Numbered from the stretch's first letter, positions 9,167 to 17,400 are shown. The stretch is 22,506 nucleotides of DNA from SIG510 sp045540975 (GCA_045540975.1 JAZQIE010000058.1:1-22506), one strand, 5' to 3'. Notes: generated by a model from the sequence alone, not told the origin. Numbers and translations: made by a program.

Positions 9167-9662
9167 AGAGCAGATCAAGGTAAAAGTAGAAGAAATGGGG
9201 AAGGCACTTGCGCGTGAATATGAGGGCAAAAATCCGCTCATATTATGTGTATTAAAAGGCTCGCTTGTGTTTACCGCAGACCTCATCCGTGCGATGGATA
9301 TTCCGCTCGAAATTGATTTTGTGCAAGTATCGTCTTACGGTAACAGTTCAACCACTTCGGGTGAACCGGTGCTGAAAAAGACCCCGAGCATCGATCTCAA
9401 GGGGCGTCATGTGATTGTTGTTGAGGACATATTGGACACGGGTCTTACCTTGCAGTTTCTGATGAAGAAGTTGGCTGAATACGAGCCTGCTTCTTTGAAA
9501 ATCTGTACATTCATTGACAAGCCGGAACGCAGAAAAGTTTCGCTTGAAGCAGATTATGTCGGATATAAAATTCCGAATCAGTTTATTGTTGGTTATGGGC
9601 TTGATTTTGCCGAGCAGTATCGCGGGCTTCCGTTTATCGGAATTCTGTGCGAGGATGAGTAA
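9138..9662 (+). CDS. hpt: Hypoxanthine (guanine) phosphoribosyltransferase
   Basis: The enzyme salvages hypoxanthine and guanine by transferring phosphoribose from PRPP, forming IMP and GMP. The PRPP-binding motif VVEDILDTGLT lies near residues 94-104. Other family marks are CVLKGSLVFTADL near the start, the flexible-loop region VQVSSYGNSSTTSG, and a YVGYKIPNQFIVGYGLDF segment near the end, which recognises the purine. The ATG at 9138 gives 174 residues; a GTG directly before it at 9135 is the alternative. The ribosome binding site is weak, and the start lies within tilS, so coupling is likely. The order tilS-hpt-ftsH is conserved across Bacillota. Confidence 0.97.
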   Translation: MKLKEVLISEEQIKVKVEEMGKALAREYEGKNPLILCVLKGSLVFTADLIRAMDIPLEIDFVQVSSYGNSSTTSGEPVLKKTPSIDLKGRHVIVVEDILDTGLTLQFLMKKLAEYEPASLKICTFIDKPERRKVSLEADYVGYKIPNQFIVGYGLDFAEQYRGLPFIGILCEDE

Positions 9663-9693
9663 CGGCGGTCAAGCGGAAAGTAGGTGTTTTTAG

Positions 9694-11541
9694 TTGAAGA
9701 AAAACGGTAGCCGCGATGTGTTGATTTTCCTTGTGATTGTTGCGGCGTTGGTTTCATTTGCAACAATGCTCTGGGAAACCGAGCAGCCGGAAAATCCGAC
9801 GTATGCCGAGGTTGTACGTGCATTTGAAAGCGAACAGGTCAAGAATTACGTCATCGATAGCGGAATTCTGAAAATGGAGCTTCGCGATGGCAAGACCATG
9901 ACGTTTGATATGACCGACCCCCAAATCCGTGCGGACTTCCGTATCGATTTGAGTGATTTGCTGCGTGATCAACGTAGCCGCGGTATCATAGAAAACGATG
10001 ACCGCATCCCGACGCAGGGAAGTCCGTGGTGGCTTGCAATCCTGCCATATGTCATGATGCTCCTGATTTTCGGCCTGATGTGGTTCTTCATTTTCAAGAA
10101 GACAGATGGCGGCGCAGGTGGCGCGATGCGCTTTGGTAAAGCAAGAACCAAGCTCGGCGCGGATGAAAAGAAAAAAATCACCTTTGCCGATGTCGCAGGT
10201 GCTGATGAGGAAAAAGAAGAACTCTCCGAGATTGTCGATTTCCTCAAAAATCCGAAGCAATTTACCGAAATCGGCGCGCGTATTCCGAAAGGCGTTTTGA
10301 TGGTTGGTCCTCCGGGTACCGGTAAAACCTATCTCGCAAAAGCGGTTGCTGGCGAGGCGAATGTCCCGTTCCTTTCCATCTCGGGCTCCGATTTTGTCGA
10401 ACTTTATGTTGGCGTCGGTGCATCCCGTGTCCGTGATTTGTTTGATCAGGCAAAGAAGAGTGCGCCTGCGATTATCTTTATCGATGAAATCGATGCGGTC
10501 GGTCGTCACCGTGGCGCAGGTATGGGCGGCGGACATGACGAACGTGAGCAAACTCTCAATCAGTTGCTCGTTGAGATGGACGGCTTCGGCAATAACGAAG
10601 GTGTTATCATCATTGCAGCAACCAACCGTCCCGATATCTTAGACCCGGCTTTGACCAGACCCGGACGTTTTGACCGTCAGGTGTATGTCGGTCTGCCCGA
10701 TATTCGCGGTCGTGAGGCAGTTCTTGAAATCCATGCCCGTAATAAGAAAATTTCGTCCGAGGTTGACTTAAACGAAATTGCAAAATCCACCGGCGGTTTT
10801 GCACCTGCGGATTTGGAAAACCTGCTCAACGAAGCGGCGCTCCTCGCGGCGCGCAGCGGTCGCAAAGAGGTCTTGATGCAAGATGTTCAGGAAGCGATGA
10901 TCAAAGTCATTGCAGGACCTGAGAAGAAATCCCGCGTTCGCACAAAGGAACACAACCGCAAGGTTGCATATCATGAAGCGGGGCACGCGATTGCAATGAA
11001 GTTTTTGCCCACGCAGGATCCGGTTCATCAGATTACGATTATTCCGCGCGGCATGGCAAACGGTATGACCATCTCTATTCCGCAGGAGGATGTCTACTCG
11101 CTTTATAAGAAGGAAATGAAAGAACGTATTATCTCCTTCCTTGGCGGTCGCGTTGCGGAAGAATTGGTGCTGGATGATATTTCTTCCGGTGCATCCAATG
11201 ACATTGAACGCGCAACCGCGCTTGCGCGTGACATGGTAGTCAAATACGGTATGAGCGACAAGCTTGGCCCGATCAGCTATGCTTCCGAGCATGACGAAGT
11301 GTTCTTGGGCCGTGATTTCACATCGCGTCAGGGCTACTCCGAGAGTGTAGCGGCTGCGATTGATGCGGAAGTTTACGCGATCATTCGCGAAGCGCATGTG
11401 GCTTGCCGTAACATTCTGACCGAACATATGGATAAACTCCATGAGGTTGCGGAGTACTTGATTGAACATGAAGTGATGGATGCGAAGACATTCTACGGAT
11501 TGTTTGGTGAAGAAGTTCCGAATTCGGAAGCTGAGGCATAA
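9694..11541 (+). CDS. ftsH: ATP-dependent zinc metalloprotease FtsH
   Basis: FtsH is a hexameric membrane AAA+ protease that degrades misfolded membrane proteins and some regulators. The first membrane helix is at about residues 6-25 and the second at about 110-133, with a short extracytoplasmic domain between them. The AAA module carries Walker A GPPGTGKT at 205-212, Walker B IIFIDEIDAVG, and the second region of homology with TRPGRFDRQ. The zinc site HEAGH is at residues 427-431. At 615 residues it is full length. The start is TTG at 9694, placed after a modest GTAGG ribosome binding site. It is the last gene of the unit and ends against a terminator shared with guaB. Confidence 0.98.
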   Translation: MKKNGSRDVLIFLVIVAALVSFATMLWETEQPENPTYAEVVRAFESEQVKNYVIDSGILKMELRDGKTMTFDMTDPQIRADFRIDLSDLLRDQRSRGIIENDDRIPTQGSPWWLAILPYVMMLLIFGLMWFFIFKKTDGGAGGAMRFGKARTKLGADEKKKITFADVAGADEEKEELSEIVDFLKNPKQFTEIGARIPKGVLMVGPPGTGKTYLAKAVAGEANVPFLSISGSDFVELYVGVGASRVRDLFDQAKKSAPAIIFIDEIDAVGRHRGAGMGGGHDEREQTLNQLLVEMDGFGNNEGVIIIAATNRPDILDPALTRPGRFDRQVYVGLPDIRGREAVLEIHARNKKISSEVDLNEIAKSTGGFAPADLENLLNEAALLAARSGRKEVLMQDVQEAMIKVIAGPEKKSRVRTKEHNRKVAYHEAGHAIAMKFLPTQDPVHQITIIPRGMANGMTISIPQEDVYSLYKKEMKERIISFLGGRVAEELVLDDISSGASNDIERATALARDMVVKYGMSDKLGPISYASEHDEVFLGRDFTSRQGYSESVAAAIDAEVYAIIREAHVACRNILTEHMDKLHEVAEYLIEHEVMDAKTFYGLFGEEVPNSEAEA

Positions 11542-11545
11542 AAAA

Positions 11546-11580
11546 TTCCCCCACAGGACTTTCCTGTGGGGGATAATTTT
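11546..11580. terminator. Bidirectional terminator between ftsH and guaB
   Basis: A perfect 12-bp GC-rich stem (TCCCCCACAGGA at 11547-11558 with its complement at 11562-11573) has a three-base loop. A T-rich tract follows it on the plus strand, and a run of T follows it on the minus strand. It lies between two convergent genes, so it probably ends both transcripts. Confidence 0.93.
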
Positions 11581-11584
11581 ATAT

Positions 11585-13066
11585 TTACGGATTCATCGAG
11601 TAGTTCGGTGCTTCCTTGGTAATGTAAATATCATGCGGATGGCTTTCCTTCAAGCCGGCACCGGTAATGCGGATGAACTGTGCATCTCTCTGGAGCGCAT
11701 CCAAATTTGCAGCACCGCAGTAACCCATACCTGCACGCAGACCACCGACCAACTGGAAGATGGTATCGGATGCAGGACCACGGCAGGGAACACGGCCTTC
11801 AACACCTTCAGGAACCAGTTTGCGCTGATTCTGCTGGAAGTAACGGTCACGTCCGCCTCTGTTCATTGCACCCAAGGAACCCATGCCGCGGTAGACCTTG
11901 AAGCGGCGACCCTGGAAGGTCTCAAATTCACCCGGAGCTTCGTCGCAGCCTGCAAGCAGGGAACCGAGCATAACAACGTCAGCACCTGCTGCGATTGCCT
12001 TCGGAAGGTCACCGGAATACTTGATACCGCCGTCAGCAATAATCGGAACACCGTGTGCGTGTGCGACTTTGGAAATCTGCATAACCGCGGTAATCTGCGG
12101 AACACCGATACCTGCAACAACGCGGGTGGTGCAGATAGCACCGGGGCCCATACCGACCTTCAAAGCATCCGCGCCTGCTTCAATCAAATCCTTTGCGGCA
12201 GCAGCGGTTGCAATGTTACCTGCAATCAGCTGTGCATCGGGGAACGCTGCTTTGATTTTACGAACTGCAAGGCCGATGTTTTTGTGATGACCGTGTGCGC
12301 TGTCCAAAACCAGAACATCAGCACCTGCCGCCAAAAGACGTTCCGCACGTTCCAAAACGTCCGGAGTATCACCGATTGCAGCAGCAACCAGCAGACGGCC
12401 GGAAGCATCACGAGCGGAATTCGGATACATGACACATTTTTCAATATCCTTGATGGTGATAAGACCCTTGAGAGCCATGTTCTCATCAACCAAGGGGAGC
12501 TTTTCGATTTTGTGACGGCGCAAGATTTCACTTGCTTCTTCCAAGGTGGTACCAACAGGAGCGGTGACAAGGTTTTCCTTTGTCATTACTTCGTGAATCG
12601 GGCGAGAGAAGTCATTTTCGAACTTCATGTCGCGGTTTGTGATAATACCGACCAAACGGTTGTTTTCACAAATCGGAACGCCGGAAATACGGTACTTGCC
12701 CATGAGGTCATCAGCATCTGCGAGGGTGTGATCCGGGCTGAGGAAGAACGGGTTGGTGATAACACCGTTTTCGGAACGCTTTACCAAATCAACTTCGGCC
12801 GCCTGGTCTTCAATCGACATATTTTTATGGATTACACCGATGCCGCCTTCTCTCGCAATTGCGATTGCCATGCGAGATTCGGTAACGGTATCCATCGCAG
12901 CACTCATAATCGGAATGTTGAGAGAAATCTTTTTTGTCAACTTGGTGGTGACACTTGTTTCGGAGGGAACCACCTCGCTCTTCGCAGGAACGAGGAGCAC
13001 ATCATCAAACGTTAAACCTTCGCCAACAAACTTATTTTCCATATTGATATCAACCAAATTTGTCAC
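11585..13066 (-). CDS. guaB: Inosine-5'-monophosphate dehydrogenase
   Basis: GuaB oxidises IMP to XMP with NAD, the committed step of guanine nucleotide synthesis. The protein has the EGLTFDDVLLVPAKSEV opening, a pair of CBS domains inserted at about residues 101-215, and the catalytic loop GPGAICTTR with Cys312. The phosphate-binding ADGGIKYSGD and the flap region with RGMGSLGAM follow. At 493 residues it is complete. The start used is a GTG at 13066, preceded by GAAAGGTG; an in-frame ATG at 13042 would give MENKF and is a reasonable alternative, since many family members begin close to that point. It is transcribed alone, from a promoter divergent from galM. Confidence 0.97.
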   Translation of the reverse strand: MTNLVDINMENKFVGEGLTFDDVLLVPAKSEVVPSETSVTTKLTKKISLNIPIMSAAMDTVTESRMAIAIAREGGIGVIHKNMSIEDQAAEVDLVKRSENGVITNPFFLSPDHTLADADDLMGKYRISGVPICENNRLVGIITNRDMKFENDFSRPIHEVMTKENLVTAPVGTTLEEASEILRRHKIEKLPLVDENMALKGLITIKDIEKCVMYPNSARDASGRLLVAAAIGDTPDVLERAERLLAAGADVLVLDSAHGHHKNIGLAVRKIKAAFPDAQLIAGNIATAAAAKDLIEAGADALKVGMGPGAICTTRVVAGIGVPQITAVMQISKVAHAHGVPIIADGGIKYSGDLPKAIAAGADVVMLGSLLAGCDEAPGEFETFQGRRFKVYRGMGSLGAMNRGGRDRYFQQNQRKLVPEGVEGRVPCRGPASDTIFQLVGGLRAGMGYCGAANLDALQRDAQFIRITGAGLKESHPHDIYITKEAPNYSMNP

Positions 13067-13093
13067 GCACCTTTCATATAAATATTAAAATTT

Positions 13094-13122
13094 ATGATAC
13101 ACCCATTTGCAAGTTTTGTCAA
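13094..13122 (-). promoter_or_regulatory. Promoter of guaB
   Basis: Reading the minus strand, TTGACA (13122-13117) and TATCAT (13099-13094) are separated by 17 bases. The predicted leader is about 20 bases, too short for a riboswitch. Confidence 0.8.
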
Positions 13123-13129
13123 GTTACGA

Positions 13130-13170
13130 ACGCGCGAAAAACATTGAAATAATGAGAAATTTTCGCGTGT
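13130..13170. repeat. Inverted repeat between the guaB and galM promoters
   Basis: CGCGAAAA at 13133-13140 is repeated as its exact reverse complement at 13160-13167, with 19 bases between. Two of the next three outer positions also pair. It lies upstream of both divergent promoters and has no T tract, so it could be an operator or a hairpin without function. Confidence 0.45.
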
Positions 13171-13178
13171 CTATCTCC

Positions 13179-13207
13179 TTGACTGGAAAAACACGATGTG
13201 GTATCCT
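13179..13207 (+). promoter_or_regulatory. Promoter of galM
   Basis: TTGACT at 13179-13184 and TATCCT at 13202-13207 are separated by 17 bases. The ribosome binding site AGGGGG (13226-13231) lies just downstream. Confidence 0.75.
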
Positions 13208-13238
13208 TTAGATAGAAAAATATTTAGGGGGAAGCATT

Positions 13239-14288
13239 ATGATCAGTAATGTAATCGAATTCGGAGCATTGCCCAACGGGGAATGCGGATATGCATATGA
13301 AATCAAGAATTCCAAGGGCATGACCGTCCGAATTTGCAATGTTGCGGCTGCGATTGTGTCGGTTTTTGTGCCGGATAAGAACGGAAACACCGAAGATGTG
13401 ATTTTGGGATACCGCAATGCGGCGGACTATCTGTCAAAGGGTCCGTATCACGGTGCTTGTATCGGTCGCGTTGCAAACCGAATTGAGGATTCTGTCTTTA
13501 CTTTGAACGGAAAGACATATCACTTGGAACCGAATCATAAAGAAAAACACGTCTTGCACGGTGGATTGCACGGCCTTGATAATCATGTCTTCGATATTGT
13601 TGCACTCACGGGTAACTCGGTTACTCTTGAAACCGAAATGAAAGACGGAGAAGACGGCTTCCCGGGGAATGTCAGCCTCAGTGTCACCTATACGGTAACC
13701 GAAGACAATGCGCTTTCCATCGTTTACCGTGCAACCAGTGATGCGGATACCGTATTGAACTTGACCAATCATGCGTATTTCAATCTCGCAGGTCAGGGAA
13801 GTGGCACAATGCTCAATCATGAACTGCAGATTTTTGCCGATGAGTATTTGCCGCTCAATGAAATCGGTATGGTTTATGATGAGGTCCTTCCGGTTGATTC
13901 GGTCATGGATTTCCGTGAAGCGAAAGCAATCGGGCGTGATATCGGAGAAGATCATCCGCAACTGAAGATTGCCACAGGCTATGACCATAACTACATTTTG
14001 AAATTAAACGAAAACGGTCTCACCCATGCCGCACACGTATTCGAGCCGGAATCGGGACGAATGATGGATGTCTATACCGATATGCCGGGCATCCTGCTTT
14101 ACAGCGGAAACTACCTCGAAAACCATGATGTAGTCGGAAAAGACGGCCGTCTTTACAAAATGCGCGAAGGCTTCTGCCTGGAAACCAACTACTATCCGAA
14201 TGCACTCAAATATCCGCAATATCCGCAGCCGATTCTGAGAGCAGGTGCGGAGTACAAGCACGAAACCGTTTACAAATTCAGCGCGTAA
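13239..14288 (+). CDS. galM: Aldose 1-epimerase (galactose mutarotase)
   Basis: The enzyme interconverts alpha and beta anomers of galactose or glucose and feeds the Leloir pathway. Family marks include GRVANRI, HVLHGG (His107), NLTNHAYFNLAG with the catalytic His at 178, YDHNY near residue 250, and GFCLETNYYPNA with the catalytic Glu at about 315. At 349 residues it has the usual length, with no signal peptide, so it is cytoplasmic. The start is well supported by AGGGGG seven bases upstream. No other galactose genes adjoin it. Its stop codon touches the stop of the convergent AraC gene with no gap and no terminator between them. Confidence 0.93.
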   Translation: MISNVIEFGALPNGECGYAYEIKNSKGMTVRICNVAAAIVSVFVPDKNGNTEDVILGYRNAADYLSKGPYHGACIGRVANRIEDSVFTLNGKTYHLEPNHKEKHVLHGGLHGLDNHVFDIVALTGNSVTLETEMKDGEDGFPGNVSLSVTYTVTEDNALSIVYRATSDADTVLNLTNHAYFNLAGQGSGTMLNHELQIFADEYLPLNEIGMVYDEVLPVDSVMDFREAKAIGRDIGEDHPQLKIATGYDHNYILKLNENGLTHAAHVFEPESGRMMDVYTDMPGILLYSGNYLENHDVVGKDGRLYKMREGFCLETNYYPNALKYPQYPQPILRAGAEYKHETVYKFSA

Positions 14289-15170
14289 TCACTGCCGCTC
14301 CTTGCGATACTGCCCCGGAGAAACACCGACCGTCTTTTTGAACACGCGGTTAAAATAAGCGGTATCGGTAAAGCCTGTCTGCTCCGAAATATCCATAATC
14401 GAAAGATCGGTATCAACAAGCAATTTTTTGGATTTCAAAATCCGTTTGTGTTGCAGGTATTCGGTGAAGGTACTTCCTGAGGATTGGCGGAAAATATAAG
14501 AGAATGAACTGGGGGACATCAAAGCCATTTTGCAGATGTCCTCCAGATATATTTTTTCGGTAAAATGTTCATCGATATAGCGAAGCGCAGTGTCGATTGC
14601 GGCACGGTACTTGGAAAACAACGCGTTTTGGCTTTCTGAAACGGTTGTGTTGAACTGTTCGATAATCAAAGTCAGTAATTTCACCACATTGCCTTTTATC
14701 AGCGAGGAGTAGAAGGTCTCCTTTCGATTGTAAGCAATGAGTAATTCCTCCAAAATCGATTCAAGTTCATTTGCCCTCTCACCGTGAAATGAGAGCCACG
14801 GCTGACTCAACTTGCAATGGATCAGGAGAGGCTCCAAAAACGCGAGATTAAAGAGCGATTCCTTGGTATCCGGATCGGGGGACTTGGAAATAAAATTCTC
14901 TGTGAATTCGCAGGAAATCAAGCGCGAGCCGGGGAAATCTTTTGTGTCAAGCGCGTGGTTAAAATACGGTGGGATAATAAACAAACTCCCTTGTTCCAAC
15001 TCAAATGTCTGCCCCTCGTAATGGTGCAGGCATTTTCCTTTTGCAACATACCACATTTGCACATATTCGTGACAATGGTCTTCTTGACGAACGGCAGACT
15101 CGTCTGCATACATGTTAAACGGGAGAATATCATTGTCAAATGCACTGTTGGTATAGATATTTTGATACAT
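14289..15170 (-). CDS. AraC-family transcriptional regulator with N-terminal cupin domain
   Basis: This is a sugar-responsive type of regulator. The N-terminal half (about residues 15-110) is a cupin-like ligand domain with a HEYVQMWYVAKGKCLHHYEG stretch and NHALDTKDFPG. The last 100 residues hold the two helix-turn-helix motifs, including LEDICKMALMSPSSFSYIFRQ and the family signature region ending GFTDTAYFNRVFKKTVGVSPGQYRK. The preferred start is the ATG at 15170, because AGGTGAT lies just upstream; a GTG at 15179 would overlap the nth stop as GTGA. The gene follows nth on the same strand, so the two are probably co-transcribed. It converges on galM, but its target is not shown by the sequence. 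Confidence 0.88.
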   Translation of the reverse strand: MYQNIYTNSAFDNDILPFNMYADESAVRQEDHCHEYVQMWYVAKGKCLHHYEGQTFELEQGSLFIIPPYFNHALDTKDFPGSRLISCEFTENFISKSPDPDTKESLFNLAFLEPLLIHCKLSQPWLSFHGERANELESILEELLIAYNRKETFYSSLIKGNVVKLLTLIIEQFNTTVSESQNALFSKYRAAIDTALRYIDEHFTEKIYLEDICKMALMSPSSFSYIFRQSSGSTFTEYLQHKRILKSKKLLVDTDLSIMDISEQTGFTDTAYFNRVFKKTVGVSPGQYRKERQ

Positions 15171-15174
15171 TCCA

Positions 15175-15181
15175 ATCACCT
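15175..15181 (-). promoter_or_regulatory. Shine-Dalgarno sequence deciding the araC-type gene start
   Basis: On the minus strand AGGTGAT matches seven bases of the 16S rRNA 3' end complement and lies four bases before the ATG at 15170. The GTG at 15179 overlaps this site and so is a poorer start. Confidence 0.6.
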
Positions 15182-15814
15182 ATGGTTCTTTTGATACGTA
15201 TTACAGTAGGGCGAGAGTGTACATTCGCCGCATTTTGGACTCCGCGCGTTACAGACTGCGCGTCCGTGCCACACAAAACGGTGACACAGCATGCATTGTT
15301 CTTCGGGCGGAACAATGTCGCGCAACTCAAATTCCACCTTTTTCGGGTCTTTGCTGTGCGCCAAACCCAGCTTGTTGGAAAGACGGATACAATGTGTGTC
15401 CGCAACAATTGCGGGTTTGTGGTAAATGTCGCCAAGAATCAGACTTGCGGTTTTTCTGCCGACGCCGGGGAGCTTCAAAAGTTCCTCCATGGTATCGGGA
15501 ACGATTCCGTTATAGACTTCCAAAAGCATTGCGGCGCAGGCCTTGAGATCACGCGCCTTGAGATGATAAAACCCGCATGGCTTTACATCCTGTTCAAGTT
15601 CTTCCAAATCGGCATCCGCAAATGCTTGCAGAGTCGGATACTTTTGATACAAATCCTTTGTAACAATATTTACACGTGCGTCCGTGCATTGCGCAGCCAA
15701 ACGTGTTGCAAAGAGCAGTTGATACGGCTCTGCATAGTGTAGGGCACATTCCGCTGCAGGATAAAGCTTTTTTAATTCATCGATAATGCCTTCAACTTGT
15801 TGCTTCAAAGTCAT
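15176..15814 (-). CDS. nth: Endonuclease III, DNA glycosylase/AP lyase
   Basis: Nth removes oxidised pyrimidines and cleaves the abasic site in base excision repair. The helix-hairpin-helix motif LPGVGRK lies at residues 115-121, with the catalytic lysine at 121 and the catalytic aspartate at 139 in VADTHCIRLSNKLG. The iron-sulphur cluster is intact: Cys188, Cys195, Cys198 and Cys204 fit C-x6-C-x2-C-x5-C. The 212-residue length is normal. The ATG is preceded by GAGGTGA. It heads a two-gene unit with the AraC-type regulator and has a minus-strand promoter with an extended -10. Confidence 0.97.
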   Translation of the reverse strand: MTLKQQVEGIIDELKKLYPAAECALHYAEPYQLLFATRLAAQCTDARVNIVTKDLYQKYPTLQAFADADLEELEQDVKPCGFYHLKARDLKACAAMLLEVYNGIVPDTMEELLKLPGVGRKTASLILGDIYHKPAIVADTHCIRLSNKLGLAHSKDPKKVEFELRDIVPPEEQCMLCHRFVWHGRAVCNARSPKCGECTLSPYCNTYQKNHR

Positions 15815-15846
15815 TTTTCGTCACCTCATGACAAAATCTTTTCTCC

Positions 15847-15855
15847 ATTATAGCA
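15847..15855 (-). promoter_or_regulatory. Extended -10 promoter of nth
   Basis: The minus strand reads TGCTATAAT, a consensus TATAAT with the TGn extension. The hexamer 17 bases upstream (GTGCAT) is a poor -35, which is common when the extended -10 is present. Confidence 0.65.
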
Positions 15856-15960
15856 CACATTCACATTCCATGCACGGGTTTTACAGAAAAAATGAGTCTA
15901 ATTTTCCTGATTTTTGCATATGTATTTCTGTGATTTATCAAAAGAAAAGGGGGAACGGCT

Positions 15961-16773
15961 TTGGAGGTGCGAAAAAACAGAAAAATCAAGCAGTTTCTTG
16001 TTAAGACAACCATTTCACTTTGCTTGTTTCTTGGCTGCTTTGTTTTGAAGCAGCAATCAAAAATGCAGGAGCTTCCTGTTTGGAATACAGTCGAAACCGC
16101 AGTGCATAGCGGAATTGATTGCCGTGCAGAGTTTGAGGAAATCGGAAATACAATCAAAAATAAAGGAGATGTACTCTCGGCATTCAAGGTCTTTTTGAAG
16201 AAACTGTTTTTTCAATCCGAAGAGGAAACGGTGCAGAACGAGGAAGAACTTCCTGTCATCAGTGCAGCGGATTTATCGATAGAGCGTTTGAGTTTTAAGA
16301 TGAGTCAAGAAGAACTCTCGGACGATACCTCGTCTGAGCCTTTCGTACTCCCCGGTGCAACCGCGGATACCACGCTGAACTTTTCGCATACAACACCGCT
16401 GTACGGAGTCATTACATCCCCGTTTGGATATCGGGAGCATCCGATTTTGCAAAGCCGCAGTTTCCATACCGGGATTGACATCGCGGCACCTGAAGGGTCG
16501 GCCATCAGCGCTTTTGCGGATGGGACTGTCCTGCAAGTCGGATATAATCAGATTTACGGAAACTATGTATTAATCGAGCACAGCAATCACTACCGTTCAT
16601 TTTACGGGCACTCTTCCAAGCTTCTTGTGAAAAAAGGACAAAAAGTTTCAATTGGACAGGAGATTGCCAAAGTCGGCACAACCGGGCTTTCCACGGGTCC
16701 TCACCTTCATTTTGAGGTGCGGCATGGGGACAAACGTCTCGATCCCGCAAAATTCGTTCGCCCGAATCTATGA
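15961..16773 (+). CDS. Membrane-anchored M23 (LytM) peptidase, SpoIVFA-like
   Basis: The protein has one membrane helix at about residues 15-33, a variable acidic middle region, and a C-terminal LytM domain from about residue 140. The domain opens with GVITSPFGYREHP and holds HTGID (His169, Asp173) and HLHFE (His248, His250), so the zinc and catalytic residues of an active glycyl or D-amino-acid endopeptidase are all present. The start is a TTG placed seven bases after AAGGGGG. The stop overlaps the next gene, an M50 protease, as ATGA. In spore formers SpoIVFA holds SpoIVFB inactive in the forespore outer membrane; the pairing here supports that role by context. An ordinary cell-wall hydrolase is the alternative. 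Confidence 0.8.
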   Translation: MEVRKNRKIKQFLVKTTISLCLFLGCFVLKQQSKMQELPVWNTVETAVHSGIDCRAEFEEIGNTIKNKGDVLSAFKVFLKKLFFQSEEETVQNEEELPVISAADLSIERLSFKMSQEELSDDTSSEPFVLPGATADTTLNFSHTTPLYGVITSPFGYREHPILQSRSFHTGIDIAAPEGSAISAFADGTVLQVGYNQIYGNYVLIEHSNHYRSFYGHSSKLLVKKGQKVSIGQEIAKVGTTGLSTGPHLHFEVRHGDKRLDPAKFVRPNL

Positions 16774-17327
16774 GAAGAAACATTGTACAAATTGATTATG
16801 GGTTTATTTGTCTTGTTTGCCTGCTCTATTTGTTTGATAAACAAAACCTGCTCCCACTCACACTTCTTGCGGCAACCGTACACGAATGCGGGCACATTTT
16901 GATGGTTTACCTTGTGGGACACCGAATCTCACAATTGCGACTTACGGTTTTCGGTGCATGCATTGAACTCAATGAATCCCACCGAATCTCTTATCGGAAA
17001 GAGCTGCTGATAGCGGCAGGAGGTCCGCTGTTTGGCGGTTTGTGTGCCGTGCTTTTTGCAGCACAATTTCCGATTTTTTCGGGTATCGGTTTTTGCTTGT
17101 CGCTTTTTAATCTGCTTCCCATTGCACCGCTTGACGGAGGGAAGATTCTCCGTTGTGTACTGTGTGCTGTTTTTGATGTGGATCTCGTGGATGTTTGGAT
17201 GAAGCGGTTTGGGGTCGCATTGGGGATTTTTCTTGCAATTGCAGTGATATTCCTATCCGGAAGTGTGCATTGCACGGTCGGAATGATTTTATTTTCTGCA
17301 TTCCTGATTCGTATGTGTCTCTTATAA
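16770..17327 (+). CDS. M50-family intramembrane metalloprotease, SpoIVFB-like
   Basis: This small polytopic protein is an intramembrane zinc protease of the site-2 protease family. HECGH at residues 38-42 lies in a hydrophobic segment and supplies two zinc ligands; NLLPIAPLDGG, with Asp122, supplies the third. Several other membrane segments are visible, including LLIAAGGPLFGGLCAVLFAA and the hydrophobic C-terminus. At 185 residues it is shorter than Bacillus SpoIVFB and lacks the C-terminal CBS domain. It shares four bases with the M23 gene upstream. In sporulating Bacillota the homologue cleaves pro-sigma-K. Whether this organism sporulates cannot be decided from the window. Confidence 0.85.
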   Translation: MRRNIVQIDYGFICLVCLLYLFDKQNLLPLTLLAATVHECGHILMVYLVGHRISQLRLTVFGACIELNESHRISYRKELLIAAGGPLFGGLCAVLFAAQFPIFSGIGFCLSLFNLLPIAPLDGGKILRCVLCAVFDVDLVDVWMKRFGVALGIFLAIAVIFLSGSVHCTVGMILFSAFLIRMCLL

Positions 17328-17342
17328 ATTTTTGTTTCACTC

Positions 17343-17371
17343 TTGTCATTTTGCAAAATTTCCGATATGAT
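17343..17371 (+). promoter_or_regulatory. Promoter of the radical SAM-DUF2344 unit
   Basis: TTGTCA at 17343-17348 and TATGAT at 17366-17371 are separated by 17 bases. GGAGG at 17390-17394 lies a few bases before the ATG. The M50 gene ends at 17327 without a terminator, so read-through is also possible. Confidence 0.75.
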
Positions 17372-17400
17372 AAGTATGATCTTTAATTTGGAGGCGCAGC

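Noticed and set aside
11480..13015. A 511-codon plus-strand open frame opposite guaB
   Set aside because: It is the mirror of a highly conserved IMP dehydrogenase, is cysteine- and threonine-rich without any family motif, begins inside ftsH and spans the shared terminator.
13067..13093. A purine riboswitch in the guaB leader
   Set aside because: The predicted leader between promoter and start is about 20 bases, too short for an aptamer.
15897..15924. A sigma-E-like promoter (TCTAATT-13-CATATGTA) before the M23/M50 pair
   Set aside because: It would fit sporulation control, but the -10 matches only four of eight consensus bases and the spacer is one short, so it is not listed as a feature.
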